The position numbers and the translations under genes were made by a program. The notes under the pieces were generated by a model. It saw only the letters and a list, made by a program, of their open reading frames with translations. It was not told the DNA's origin and did no database searches. From assembly GCF_007993755.1 (NCBI RefSeq), contig NZ_CP042467.1, positions 3,496,001-3,560,000 of the forward strand: a stretch of DNA of 64,000 nucleotides. Reading direction: 5' to 3'. This DNA is from Microvenator marinus. GTDB lineage: Bacteria; Myxococcota_A; Bradymonadia; Bradymonadales; Bradymonadaceae. Below, piece by piece: positions 25,601 to 33,537 of the stretch (position 1 is the first letter of the stretch; each line of letters opens with the position of its first letter).

Positions 25601-25743
25601 CGACCGTTTTGAACCCAGAATCCTTCTGAGATGAGCTCGAACGTGACGTCGCCCGGAGCGATGTCGTCTCCGGGTGCTGGGCCGTCATCGCAATCACCAC
25701 AGCCAAGGAAGAAGAGCGCAAATAGAAACGGAATGTAGCGCAA
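22633..25743 (-). CDS. Giant lipoprotein, beta-propeller-like, function unknown
   Basis: 1036 aa with an export signal (MRYIPFLFALFFLGCGDCDDG) and a Cys in lipobox position, followed by a short Asp/Pro/Gly linker. The body is beta-rich with many repeated short strands ending in W or L (FRVASTWFK.. type, GGVVGTFGINVVDEDRYY, FNVETG-like turns) and a Cys pair region near residues 570-620 (GEECADECAFTHGDG, CREGVFWRECEGEE). No catalytic motif was seen. The 30504-33374 lipoprotein shows the same overall plan (lipobox, long propeller-like body), so the two may be distant paralogues. Confidence 0.75.
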   Translation of the reverse strand: MRYIPFLFALFFLGCGDCDDGPAPGDDIAPGDVTFELISEGFWVQNGRYNEFIGVDALGRDYRNGVINQTPIASHLETLGDGAKLLLEFNDNGLSTIVATRVADGKIGYSRYLDSTGQFDQPIEYPIVSYQHRERLVLNMGAGAEETEFTWREECRWQGLPARNFFNNATGTFTRESDALIAGNQYSFLVRHDTCPIRGNIDHQMTERGQLHPDGGNGVVGFHMEGSVLHINRFDNLSNEIDSAEISTNHTGVYQVRPQGQDYFLLMAFPTIQAQNGFEYTGRLKVTLGDTSAEAEEMPLPELPPNHRLERYRLLPDGRAFAWTQVDDGNAPATWAALLEEGSEWTSLELSGTTEDGLAIDLETDGGFSVHPDMDGTIHAIMYLHEVNDGHPRRVSDEIPTLISIKDGSVTVRPLPALIGVRGLELDIGPENEVVLIAEWLGSNPPPSILSSFRVATGNFHNGDHRPELVITRLAGNELTSVSGGVVGTFGINVVDEDRYYGDPSVAGTAFLAVPHNSYASGVGLSVNNGWSRTWFKPYQESAGPRNWSLKLVDAPEGAVVRILETGEECADECAFTHGDGTFLSLEFETPPGWVVDGPKHCFADRLDAGFCSVYMDPTPAYCREGVFWRECEGEEAKPLEPVWEFRYSRSPVLAASTTGYIHENVNVRPDGSFSAEILVLNEDPLPDGTVVEGATTAEPGRVLTRWNKEAFEWAWYVPNFRLVSHSIQGQNVVAVLEAEGGVTQEIGEQSVPSGDFVRVVVDAQGEISQAQVLNTEGLQDPVFLVLSNGGVVVGSSATADSVYGNTERVLTLGAFTAQSTEPALLWEFDSQQAFRGISMESATGGAIFLANGHLLTVSAGLSLAHASEFNSSVGELMMGRGLEENYLAFLAEETAEIQGLSIPISEPSVVSVRVGEDGVVDAPVVFAQASPIDGDAIRSVSSAAGKRILVASAGSLTDETFYAEGMEPFTIGRRADGGNLEGFTSKTLMPIEGGELIWVTRGWSNTFRVRPYSASGGVVFRLDSESLTNLREVVQ

Positions 25744-25832
25744 AGTGATATCCGTGAAATTTGTGAGATACTTGGTAGACGATAGTACCGAAGGCCCCCA
25801 AATATCAAGTATTCACGCGCATATACACAACT

Positions 25833-28800
25833 CTACATGACGCCCGAAGTGCCTGGCACGGTTTTCCAAACCTCCGTTACCAACGCGTGAAGCAGGGTGT
25901 ACTCGCGGCCCCCTGTACCAAAGTACCCCGAGTCGAGTTCGTCCAATAATCCCAGCGCCGTGGTGTACTCCCCGGCACGAATCGCGCCGGCAGCCAGATG
26001 GCGAGTTGAGTCTTTGCGATTGGCTTTCGTGATCTTCATGCGTGCCGTGTTGGCTTCGTCAAGTAGACCGGCATCGGCCAGCGCCTTGACCACGGATTGA
26101 AGGTTGTAGCGGTCGCGTCCGGCCTTCTCCAGCGCTGCCTCCAAGAGCTCCTTCTGAATCTCTGGCCGTCCCTCCAGATGCTTAAAAGAGTGCCCAATAT
26201 AGCTCAAGTCGATATTCGATTTGAGTCCCTCCAACGCCATCTCCATTCCCGGATGGTTGTCCGCCATCATCTTGATGATTTCGGCCCAGGTATGCCCCTG
26301 AGCGAGGTTCTTGACCGGCTCCATCGCGCTCTCAAAGCAACCCGCCTCGAGCGACGCCTCGGCCAATGCCAGCGCGACTGTGGGCCCGTTGTACCGGTGC
26401 AACTTGGAGGCATCCAGGTTCTGCAGAAAGCCGAGCAACAACTCCTCGGCCTTCGCAGGATTTGCCCGCACACGAAGCTTCAAAATCATGGCGTGAGTTT
26501 CTGGAAAATCCCTTTCTTTCTCGAGCTTTTGAAGTACCGCCTCAGCCTTCTTCGGGTCCAATTCGTTCAGCCGTTCAAGAATTCGCTCTTCCTCTTTTGA
26601 GGTGCTCAAACCATCAAAATACGGCAAGAATCCGAGCGCTCGCTCAGGTGCAACCTCAAGACAAAGATCCACCGTTCGCTGCAGCAATTCAAAGTGTTTG
26701 GCGTGTCCACCCTTGAGGATGCCTTTGAGGAAATCCTCCACGTAATCGAGGTCGCGGGTGGCCAATACAGCGTCCGCAATCTCGGCCAAATCATGCCACC
26801 AAATTCCAGAACTCAGTCGATTCAGCGCCGCCGCAACCCCTTTGGCGTCACGTTTCCACGCGGCCAAAAGCGCCGCCGGCTTGACCCAGTTCCCCTGCAT
26901 ATGACCCTTGGGAATCTCAACCTTATATGGGCTCTCATCGCCCAGAATTTCGGCCGTTCCCGCCAGCCAAGACTTGAGTGCATACGTCAAAGGCTCGTGC
27001 TCGGGCAGAGCTAGCCCAGCTTCCGCAATGCTCGCCAGATCCCGCGCCAGCTTTGTGTGCCCGTGCCGAGCCGCCGCCGCCGCCAGATGAGCCACGGCAA
27101 CCGCGTCATTGAGGTCTTCCGCCGGTTGGAGCTTTTTCGCGAGTGCCTCAACCGACTCCACCTTTCCTTCTCGAATGCGGTGCAACGCGAGCTCGGCTAG
27201 GAACTTCCCAGCGCCTCTGTGCGGGCTGAGGTTTTTTTCCAGATACTCCTCGAGGTCCTGCACACCGTGAGTATTCGGCTGGATGAACTCCTTTGATTTC
27301 TTTGCCTTCCCGGCCTTTGCCGCGCCCTTGAACATGTCCGCGACCACCTTCGGAAAGAGCTTTGGCGCCGCTTTGACGCCGGCCTCCACAGACTCGAACC
27401 GCGACAGCTCCAGGTCCTGCACGGGGTAAGCAAATTTATGGTCCACGACGGCCGAAATCTCGGCACCAGGGTCCTTGGTGGTGATCAGAAATTTGGGAGC
27501 GACAAACCCCCACGAATCCCCCTGCGCAAAGGGCTTAAAGGCGGAATGAAAGAGTTCTTCTTCGGAATTGATATTCGGCGTCTCGAAGAGTTCGTGACGT
27601 GCAATCAGCTCGCCGGCAAGCGTGTAGAACGCCACGGATTCTTTGGAGCTGAGCACGATGGCATCACCGACGTGGATGTTCTTGGCGCCAAATGCTGGGG
27701 CTTCAAAAAGCTTCTTAAAGCCCGGCTTGTTCTCGAAAACCACGAGCGTGTCGTCATTGCGAATCGCCGCGATCGCCGAGTTGTCCGCAAAGAAGGCCGC
27801 CTGTGGGTTTTCTTTTCGATAATAGTCCGCCTCACCGCACTCGATGTCGATGACGCCGGCCAACTCAGGGCCTTTGTACACACGAATGCTCGGCGTCACC
27901 TTGTCCGCGTTCCCCGCGTGGCAGACGTCCAAGAGCCACTCACCGTCCGCCGAGAACGCCAAGTCGCCGCCTCCGATATGCTTGGGCTCGTAGGCGAGCT
28001 TGCCTGTTTTGGCGTCCAGAAACTTGAGCCCGCCATGGTGAAACGCGATCTGATTGCCCTTGGGATCGATGGCCGCAATCTGGCTGATTTCCTTGTAGCT
28101 CCAGACCATCTCACGCGTGGCGGAGTCGATGGCGTAGGCCCCGTGATGCCCGAATCCAACGATGATGCCGTCTGCGCGCCAGACCATTCTGCGCATCGTA
28201 CCCACCTGTGGCCCGTCTTCCGGCTTGCCCTCGAACCCTGTTTTGGCCATGTAGACGGGGTCAACGCCGTGGGGTGAAGGCGTCACGATCGCGCCGGCCA
28301 GAGCCGATTGCTGATAGCCCCAGCACGACACGAACATGCGCGCACCGTCTGGCGCCCAGCACCACTGCGGCGGGTGGTCTTGACCATCAGTCGCGTAGCT
28401 CCAGTTCTGGATTCCCGAGCCTTCTTTGAACGGGTCCGCGTAGCCCACTCCGTTGGTGTCGAACGAGAGGCCGAGGCGGCGACTATCTTGCGACCATTGA
28501 ATCACACCGGCTTCGTCTGGCCAGCCGACCCCGCCCGTGACGTGGTCGATTTGATTGACGCAACGACCGGTCGCAACTTCCCAAACGGCGAGCGAGCCGC
28601 CGGCTTCGTAGTCGTCGCCGCACCAGGAGCCTGTGGCGAAGTATTTGCCGTCCGGCGAGATATTCCAGCCCGTCAGGTCGGTCTCGTGTGGTGTGTTGTT
28701 TTGGAAGGTGACGCGCCCAGCCTTCATAAGGGCATTGAGGTCGTCCGATGGCCGTTCTTCGGGCGCGGCTTCTCCGGGCGCGCCTCCGCTCAGAATCGCG

Positions 28801-29012
28801 ATCAAATCGGATTCACCGAGGACCTGCACGCCGAGTGATGACGCCTTCGCGAGCTTCGAGCCCGCCTTTTCACCGGCGAACAAGATGTCGGTGTTTTTTG
28901 AGACGCTGCCACTGCAGGTTGCGCCCAATTTTTCGAGCTCGGCTTCTGCCTCTTTGCGATTGAGTTCAGAGAATTTGCCTGTGATACAGACTGTTTTGCC
29001 CTTGAGATCCAC
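25833..29012 (-). CDS. BRCT + WD40-like + helical-repeat protein
   Basis: 1059 aa, no signal peptide. Residues 1-75 are a BRCT domain of the DNA-ligase type ([55 protein letters not shown]). A WD40/propeller-like half follows (residues ~110-530: [51 protein letters not shown]). The second half is alpha-solenoid ([39 protein letters not shown], leucine/alanine-rich repeats). BRCT domains bind phosphopeptides or DNA ends, so a nucleoid- or repair-related scaffold is possible, but function is unknown. It is monocistronic as far as can be seen. Confidence 0.8.
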   Translation of the reverse strand: MDLKGKTVCITGKFSELNRKEAEAELEKLGATCSGSVSKNTDILFAGEKAGSKLAKASSLGVQVLGESDLIAILSGGAPGEAAPEERPSDDLNALMKAGRVTFQNNTPHETDLTGWNISPDGKYFATGSWCGDDYEAGGSLAVWEVATGRCVNQIDHVTGGVGWPDEAGVIQWSQDSRRLGLSFDTNGVGYADPFKEGSGIQNWSYATDGQDHPPQWCWAPDGARMFVSCWGYQQSALAGAIVTPSPHGVDPVYMAKTGFEGKPEDGPQVGTMRRMVWRADGIIVGFGHHGAYAIDSATREMVWSYKEISQIAAIDPKGNQIAFHHGGLKFLDAKTGKLAYEPKHIGGGDLAFSADGEWLLDVCHAGNADKVTPSIRVYKGPELAGVIDIECGEADYYRKENPQAAFFADNSAIAAIRNDDTLVVFENKPGFKKLFEAPAFGAKNIHVGDAIVLSSKESVAFYTLAGELIARHELFETPNINSEEELFHSAFKPFAQGDSWGFVAPKFLITTKDPGAEISAVVDHKFAYPVQDLELSRFESVEAGVKAAPKLFPKVVADMFKGAAKAGKAKKSKEFIQPNTHGVQDLEEYLEKNLSPHRGAGKFLAELALHRIREGKVESVEALAKKLQPAEDLNDAVAVAHLAAAAARHGHTKLARDLASIAEAGLALPEHEPLTYALKSWLAGTAEILGDESPYKVEIPKGHMQGNWVKPAALLAAWKRDAKGVAAALNRLSSGIWWHDLAEIADAVLATRDLDYVEDFLKGILKGGHAKHFELLQRTVDLCLEVAPERALGFLPYFDGLSTSKEEERILERLNELDPKKAEAVLQKLEKERDFPETHAMILKLRVRANPAKAEELLLGFLQNLDASKLHRYNGPTVALALAEASLEAGCFESAMEPVKNLAQGHTWAEIIKMMADNHPGMEMALEGLKSNIDLSYIGHSFKHLEGRPEIQKELLEAALEKAGRDRYNLQSVVKALADAGLLDEANTARMKITKANRKDSTRHLAAGAIRAGEYTTALGLLDELDSGYFGTGGREYTLLHALVTEVWKTVPGTSGVM

Positions 29013-29151
29013 GGTGCCTCCTTTGTTGATACCTAGGTTCTAGGAGCCGGCTAGTACGACCTCAACTGAAAGGGTCTGAAACAACCTGTAAACTTAGTTT
29101 CGGTCTGGTACACTTAGGGCTCGGACAATGACCCAGAGGGACGAGCTTTCT

Positions 29152-29712
29152 ATGAAAACAATTCTCACAACACTCTTGCTCAGCCTTGTTTCAGCAACTG
29201 CCTTTGCCGAAGACCTTCAGGTCAAACAAGATGTGGAGCCTGAGACCGAGCACCAACTAAGCCTAACCATTGCACCACTCTGGATTCTGAACGGCCAGCC
29301 ACAAGGGAATATCGAGGTGCGCGTATTTGACAAGTGGAGTGGGTCGCTGGGGCTCGGCTACTCGAACCGGGCTTCATTGCCCCTCGAAGAGTCTGACGTC
29401 ACACATATCGCGATCTCCACCAGCGGGCAGATTCGGTACTACGCCATCGGCGATTTCGACCACGGCATGCAGGTGGGCGCGCATTACCACTACTTCTGGA
29501 CGGAACCATCCACTCAAGGCGTAAAAAACAGGGCCGTCGGAGGGCACACAACTTCCGGATTCCTTGGGTACAAGTACATCACCGATATCGGCTTTACCTT
29601 AGACTTTCAGGGGGGTATCGGGTACTTCGTCACCAGTGATAGAGACGGCCAAGAAGTCGATGGTTCGCGCCCCGTGGCGTATTGGGCCGCCGATATCGGC
29701 TGGTCATTTTGA
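29152..29712 (+). CDS. Small outer-membrane beta-barrel-type protein
   Basis: 186 aa from ATG 29152, chosen because MKTILTTLLLSLVSATAFA is a signal peptide (the in-frame ATG 24 bases earlier would add a polar extension). The mature part has alternating hydrophobic strands and aromatic ends (SLTIAPLWILNGQPQGNIEVRVFDKWSGSLGLGYSNR, GHTTSGFLGYKYITDIGFTLDFQGGIGYF) and ends in Phe (AADIGWSF), the C-terminal aromatic signal of outer-membrane barrels. Its length suits an 8-stranded barrel (DUF3575-like). The last bases overlap the Fic gene start. Confidence 0.75.
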   Translation: MKTILTTLLLSLVSATAFAEDLQVKQDVEPETEHQLSLTIAPLWILNGQPQGNIEVRVFDKWSGSLGLGYSNRASLPLEESDVTHIAISTSGQIRYYAIGDFDHGMQVGAHYHYFWTEPSTQGVKNRAVGGHTTSGFLGYKYITDIGFTLDFQGGIGYFVTSDRDGQEVDGSRPVAYWAADIGWSF

Positions 29713-30269
29713 TTCTCGAGGAAAAGCTCACAAAGAGAAAGGCGAAAGCCCTCTACGATTCTGGCGATATCACTCGCGCTGAAATTGGCACCTACTCTGG
29801 GCTCGCCTATATCCATCGCTACCTCTTTGAAGAAATTTACGAATTCGCGGGAAACCTCCGGACCGTCAACATCTCGAAAGGTGGCTTCCGATTTGTACCC
29901 GTCCTTTACTTGCAGTCCGCCCTCGAACAAATCGACTCCATGCCCCAGCAGGGCTTCGAGCAAGTCGTCGAAAAGTACGTCGAGATGAACGTCGCGCATC
30001 CGTTTCGGGAAGGAAATGGCCGCGCGATGAGAATCTGGTTGGATTTGCTGCTCAAGGCCGAAGTTCAACGCGTGGTTGACTGGAACCAGGTGGACAAGGA
30101 CGAGTACCTTGACGCCATGCAGCTCAGCGTCGTGAACGACAAGGCGATCAAGGGCCTGATTGAACAAGCTCTCACAGATCGAATCGATGACCGCGCGCTC
30201 TATTTGAAGGGGATCGATGTGAGCTACTACTACGAGGGATACAGCGAGTTCAAAACAGAGGACCTTTAG
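29709..30269 (+). CDS. Class III Fic-family protein (AMPylase)
   Basis: 186 aa from TTG 29709, which overlaps the stop of the preceding gene; an ATG at 29682 in the same frame is an alternative start. The Fic core motif HPFREGNGRAMRIW (HPFx[DE]GNGR) is at residues ~97-110. The KGGFRF flap segment and SYYYEG near the C-terminus (residues ~171-176) match the S-x-x-x-E-G inhibitory helix of class III Fic proteins, which auto-inhibit AMP transfer to target hydroxyls. It is a single-gene class III enzyme with no separate antitoxin (unlike class I). The target is unknown. Confidence 0.88.
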   Translation: MILEEKLTKRKAKALYDSGDITRAEIGTYSGLAYIHRYLFEEIYEFAGNLRTVNISKGGFRFVPVLYLQSALEQIDSMPQQGFEQVVEKYVEMNVAHPFREGNGRAMRIWLDLLLKAEVQRVVDWNQVDKDEYLDAMQLSVVNDKAIKGLIEQALTDRIDDRALYLKGIDVSYYYEGYSEFKTEDL

Positions 30270-30320
30270 CGAGAACGTGGTAAGCTTGTGCCCGAACGGC
30301 TAAAACGAGGTTTGCGTTGA

Positions 30321-30536
30321 AGAAACTCCTATCCAGGCGCCCCTGACGACCCCAATAACCCGGCAACGCCCAACAACCCTGACGGGCCAGGGCAGGACGA
30401 CTCGGACGGGCTCGAAGTCTCCGATGGGTGTTCTGCCGCGCACCCAACACACGCACCCTCCATCCTTCTCCTGCTCGGATTCTTCTTCGCCTTGAGGCAT
30501 TCTTCACGGCCACAGGATCGGAGATGCAAGCGTTGA
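30321..30536 (+). pseudogene. Orphan MYXO-CTERM-like C-terminal tail
   Basis: This open frame follows a TGA at 30318 and has no start codon. It reads Pro/Asn/Asp-rich residues (PNNPATPNNPDGPGQDDSDG), then DGCSAAHPTHA, a hydrophobic helix (PSILLLLGFFFALR) and a basic end (HSSRPQDRRCKR), ending TGA at 30534. This is the Cys-helix-Arg layout of a MYXO-CTERM sorting tail behind a linker. The upstream body of the gene is missing, so it is probably the 3' remnant of a deleted surface protein. Its end overlaps the convergent lipoprotein gene end. Confidence 0.45.
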
Positions 30537-33374
30537 GCAAGTTCCTCGGAAACACCCATCCGATAGCACCCAAAGTCTATCCGGACCCGGAAAAAGGCCA
30601 ACAAGCCTTCCGTGGAACGAATGCACACGATGATATCGTTGCTTCCATTCCCCGAGGTCGATGGGTTCAAATCCATTGGGGCTAAGATAGCCGCCTTTTC
30701 GCTCACCGAGTTCATCCACCACCACGGCATAGGCTCGGTTTTCAACGTCGAAATTGGGTTCGAGTAGCTGGCCTTCGTTCCAGATTTCTACGGAATCGGC
30801 GCCAGGAGCAAGGCGATAGACCCCGGGAGTGATGGACGATTGGAGCAAGAGTGAGCCGTCTTCGAGGCCCACCATCATATCAAAATACGCGCCACCAAGC
30901 TGGTCCACAATATCCTGTGTGACCGCCGTATTCACACTGATGGCACCGGTCTCGTCCATACAAAAGATAGACGTGTCGTTCTGAACTCCGCAAAGATCCC
31001 CGTTCGGACGCCGAGCCAGAAAACCTTGCGAACCTTCTGGTGCGTCTGGCAGCGCAGTCCACTCACCAGACGAGCTCAAGTGGAACCAAAATGAGCTGGT
31101 ACCATACCCGTAGTTGATGATGAGACCGCCGCCCGGCGAGGCAAAATACCCCAGTGGTTGTTCCTCTCCGAGGGTCTCAGGACGCTCAAAAAATGCGCTC
31201 TCACGACTACTGAGCATGATATCCCCGTTTAGGTACACCTCCCAAACCCCCGCGCCCTTTCGGTCCGCGACATTGCCGCCAGGCGTTCGCTCCAAGTGAC
31301 GTGTGAATCCAAGCTCGACACCCCCCGGCGTAAAGAGTTTGTCGCGCGTTGCGTATCCTCCGCCATCAAGATTCGCGAACACACCGCCCATCGGTGAAAT
31401 GAAGTTGCTGTAGTCGATCTTCGAATGCTCCACCCCGAGCCGCATTCTACCGACTCCGGGCACCGGGCCTTCGGCGTAGAACGGCATATAACGAAGCGCA
31501 AAAAGGGCATCGTTTGGCGGCAGAGTAGAAAGATCGCGCCCACCAAACGTCGGGTCAGCCTCGACGTCACGAGAAACCAACGCACAATTCTCAGAAATCT
31601 GCATAACTTCTTTCGCCGCAACCCCGGCAATAGACCAGCCCTGCGTTTCCAGAATCTCAGTGGTTTCTGGCCAGCAAACCACAACGTCCGCACCATGGTC
31701 AGCCGCGACAACACCCAGTGCAGGAGGAAACTCAAACGGCACCGGAGTCTGCAACTTCGTGGTGTAGAATCGAGTGCTCCCAAGTCCGATCGGATTCGTC
31801 GTTCTCAAACTGTACGTCGCGACCAGGAGCCGACCATCACCTCCCTTCGTGCCCGTCAAATCAAGCGCTGCGACCAGGGTTTCTCCCTCCGGTAGTCGAA
31901 CTCGACCTATCGCCTCTGGAACCAACCTTCCATCCGAGAGGACCACGCGGTCAATCGAGCCATCCGGGGAGGCGAGCAAGATATGTTGACCTCGCTCATC
32001 AGACGTCACCGAAAGTTGCCCGGTCAAAGTGGTGACCGGAACCGGAGTCGAGAGCACATCGTCCACCATCTTTGCGTGCATCAGCAGATTATTCGATCCA
32101 ATCCACGCAAGCTCCACGGGGTCTCCGGGAGCGGCGAGTGAGAGGACCATCTTGGGGTCCTCAAGCCGTGACGCAAGTACTCCCGTAAGGCTATCAAGGA
32201 GAGTCGAATTGCCGAAAAGTGGGCGCTTATCGTCCGTGTTCACGTCGTGAAAAACGGTGGAGTAGGTTTCTTGCCACGAAACGCTATCGTACCGACTCGA
32301 GAACACGTTGAACTGCTTTAAGAGCCGAGGCTCCCGAGTCTCAGGCGTCGCGTAGATTGCGACAGGGAACTGATCGCCTTGATCGGTCGCGCTACCGAAC
32401 CTATCTCGAGGCACCCAGTAGACTTGGTCATCCGTCACAAGCGCGCCCGTCGCGTCGCTGGTGAATCGCATACGGTACGACTGGCCGAGCCGCTGTTTGG
32501 TGCACGATGGTCCCTTGTGAAAGGTGTCGAGTACGCCCGGCTCCCCCTCTTGAGTTGCGGACGTTCCGTCGACCTTGAAACAAAGGTCTACCTCGCATCT
32601 CCCGTCATTCGCTGCACATCCTTCCCAGCCCTTCACGATCAAAAGCGCAGAGTCCGACCCCGCAGGCCGAACAAGGGAAACCGAGGTGGTGCTTAGGTTT
32701 CCTAAACGCTCCGAGTCTATGGCCACCGGAACTGGGACGTCCGCGGACACCGTTGGCCTTGTTTCGGTTTGACTCTCCAACGGAATAGCGAAATGCGTGT
32801 GGGCAAAACTGAGCGACCCTTCCAGGGAAGTCAGTCCAATGCCTTCGATATAACGCCGAGTCGTAACGAAATCGTCGGTCAGATTCTTCTGAGTGATGGT
32901 CCATATGGTTTGTTCCCCGTGCGCCGTGGGTTCGGTGGTCCGGGAGACAACTTCGTATTCGTAGAGCACCGTGTCACCGAGCTTTGCGCGCCATCGCTTT
33001 CCGACACGCGCGACCTTCGGGACAAACATGATGGGGTTCTCCAACCATCCATCCTGGCTGCTGAACCACAACTCGACGCCGTCCTTCCCGTTGTGAAGGA
33101 AGGTGGAGTGCAGCTCGGGGACCCATAGGTCACGAGCGACTTGGTAGCGATAGAACTGCTTACCATCATGTTCCACGAGTGCATCAAAAACCCCGAAAAA
33201 CGGAGCGCGTCGTGTGCCAACACTCAGGGGTTCAAGTGGTTCCGTATTCGCCTCGCCGCTACCCTCGGAGAGGATTTCGGTGGAGGCACCTCCAGCCTCA
33301 TCATCGCTGCATCCCACCAGAGATGCGAAAGAAATCAGCGCAGAGATCAACCATAGCAATGCAAATTTCGGCAT
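30504..33374 (-). CDS. Giant lipoprotein, propeller-like, function unknown
   Basis: 956 aa from ATG 33374, selected because PKFALLWLISALISFASLVGC gives a lipoprotein signal peptide; the frame is open 135 bases further upstream. After the lipobox comes an Asp/Gly/Glu-rich linker, then a long beta-rich body with repeated short motifs (LRYMPFYAEGPVPGVGRMRLGVEH, GGGLIINYGYGTSSFWFHLSSSGEWTALPDAPEGSQGF). Two Cys in VCWPETTEILETQGWSIAGVAAKEVMQISENCALV may pair. No enzyme motif was seen. It resembles the 22633-25743 lipoprotein in design. Confidence 0.75.
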   Translation of the reverse strand: MPKFALLWLISALISFASLVGCSDDEAGGASTEILSEGSGEANTEPLEPLSVGTRRAPFFGVFDALVEHDGKQFYRYQVARDLWVPELHSTFLHNGKDGVELWFSSQDGWLENPIMFVPKVARVGKRWRAKLGDTVLYEYEVVSRTTEPTAHGEQTIWTITQKNLTDDFVTTRRYIEGIGLTSLEGSLSFAHTHFAIPLESQTETRPTVSADVPVPVAIDSERLGNLSTTSVSLVRPAGSDSALLIVKGWEGCAANDGRCEVDLCFKVDGTSATQEGEPGVLDTFHKGPSCTKQRLGQSYRMRFTSDATGALVTDDQVYWVPRDRFGSATDQGDQFPVAIYATPETREPRLLKQFNVFSSRYDSVSWQETYSTVFHDVNTDDKRPLFGNSTLLDSLTGVLASRLEDPKMVLSLAAPGDPVELAWIGSNNLLMHAKMVDDVLSTPVPVTTLTGQLSVTSDERGQHILLASPDGSIDRVVLSDGRLVPEAIGRVRLPEGETLVAALDLTGTKGGDGRLLVATYSLRTTNPIGLGSTRFYTTKLQTPVPFEFPPALGVVAADHGADVVVCWPETTEILETQGWSIAGVAAKEVMQISENCALVSRDVEADPTFGGRDLSTLPPNDALFALRYMPFYAEGPVPGVGRMRLGVEHSKIDYSNFISPMGGVFANLDGGGYATRDKLFTPGGVELGFTRHLERTPGGNVADRKGAGVWEVYLNGDIMLSSRESAFFERPETLGEEQPLGYFASPGGGLIINYGYGTSSFWFHLSSSGEWTALPDAPEGSQGFLARRPNGDLCGVQNDTSIFCMDETGAISVNTAVTQDIVDQLGGAYFDMMVGLEDGSLLLQSSITPGVYRLAPGADSVEIWNEGQLLEPNFDVENRAYAVVVDELGERKGGYLSPNGFEPIDLGEWKQRYHRVHSFHGRLVGLFPGPDRLWVLSDGCFRGTCSTLASPILWP

Positions 33375-33537
33375 GCAGGTACTCCAATAAATTGTCATGA
33401 GAACAGTTGAAGAACTTATAGGCCCATTCTCGGCAGCGGACAAGATTCTACAGGGCCTGAACACTTCTGAAGAAAGCAGAACCAACCTTGCATTTGATTT
33501 CAGCCCCACCCACTATGGGCCCCATTAAGGAGATTGC

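Noticed and set aside
28308-28838. 176-aa + strand ORF opposite the BRCT-WD protein gene
   Set aside because: Antisense shadow of a gene with clear domains.
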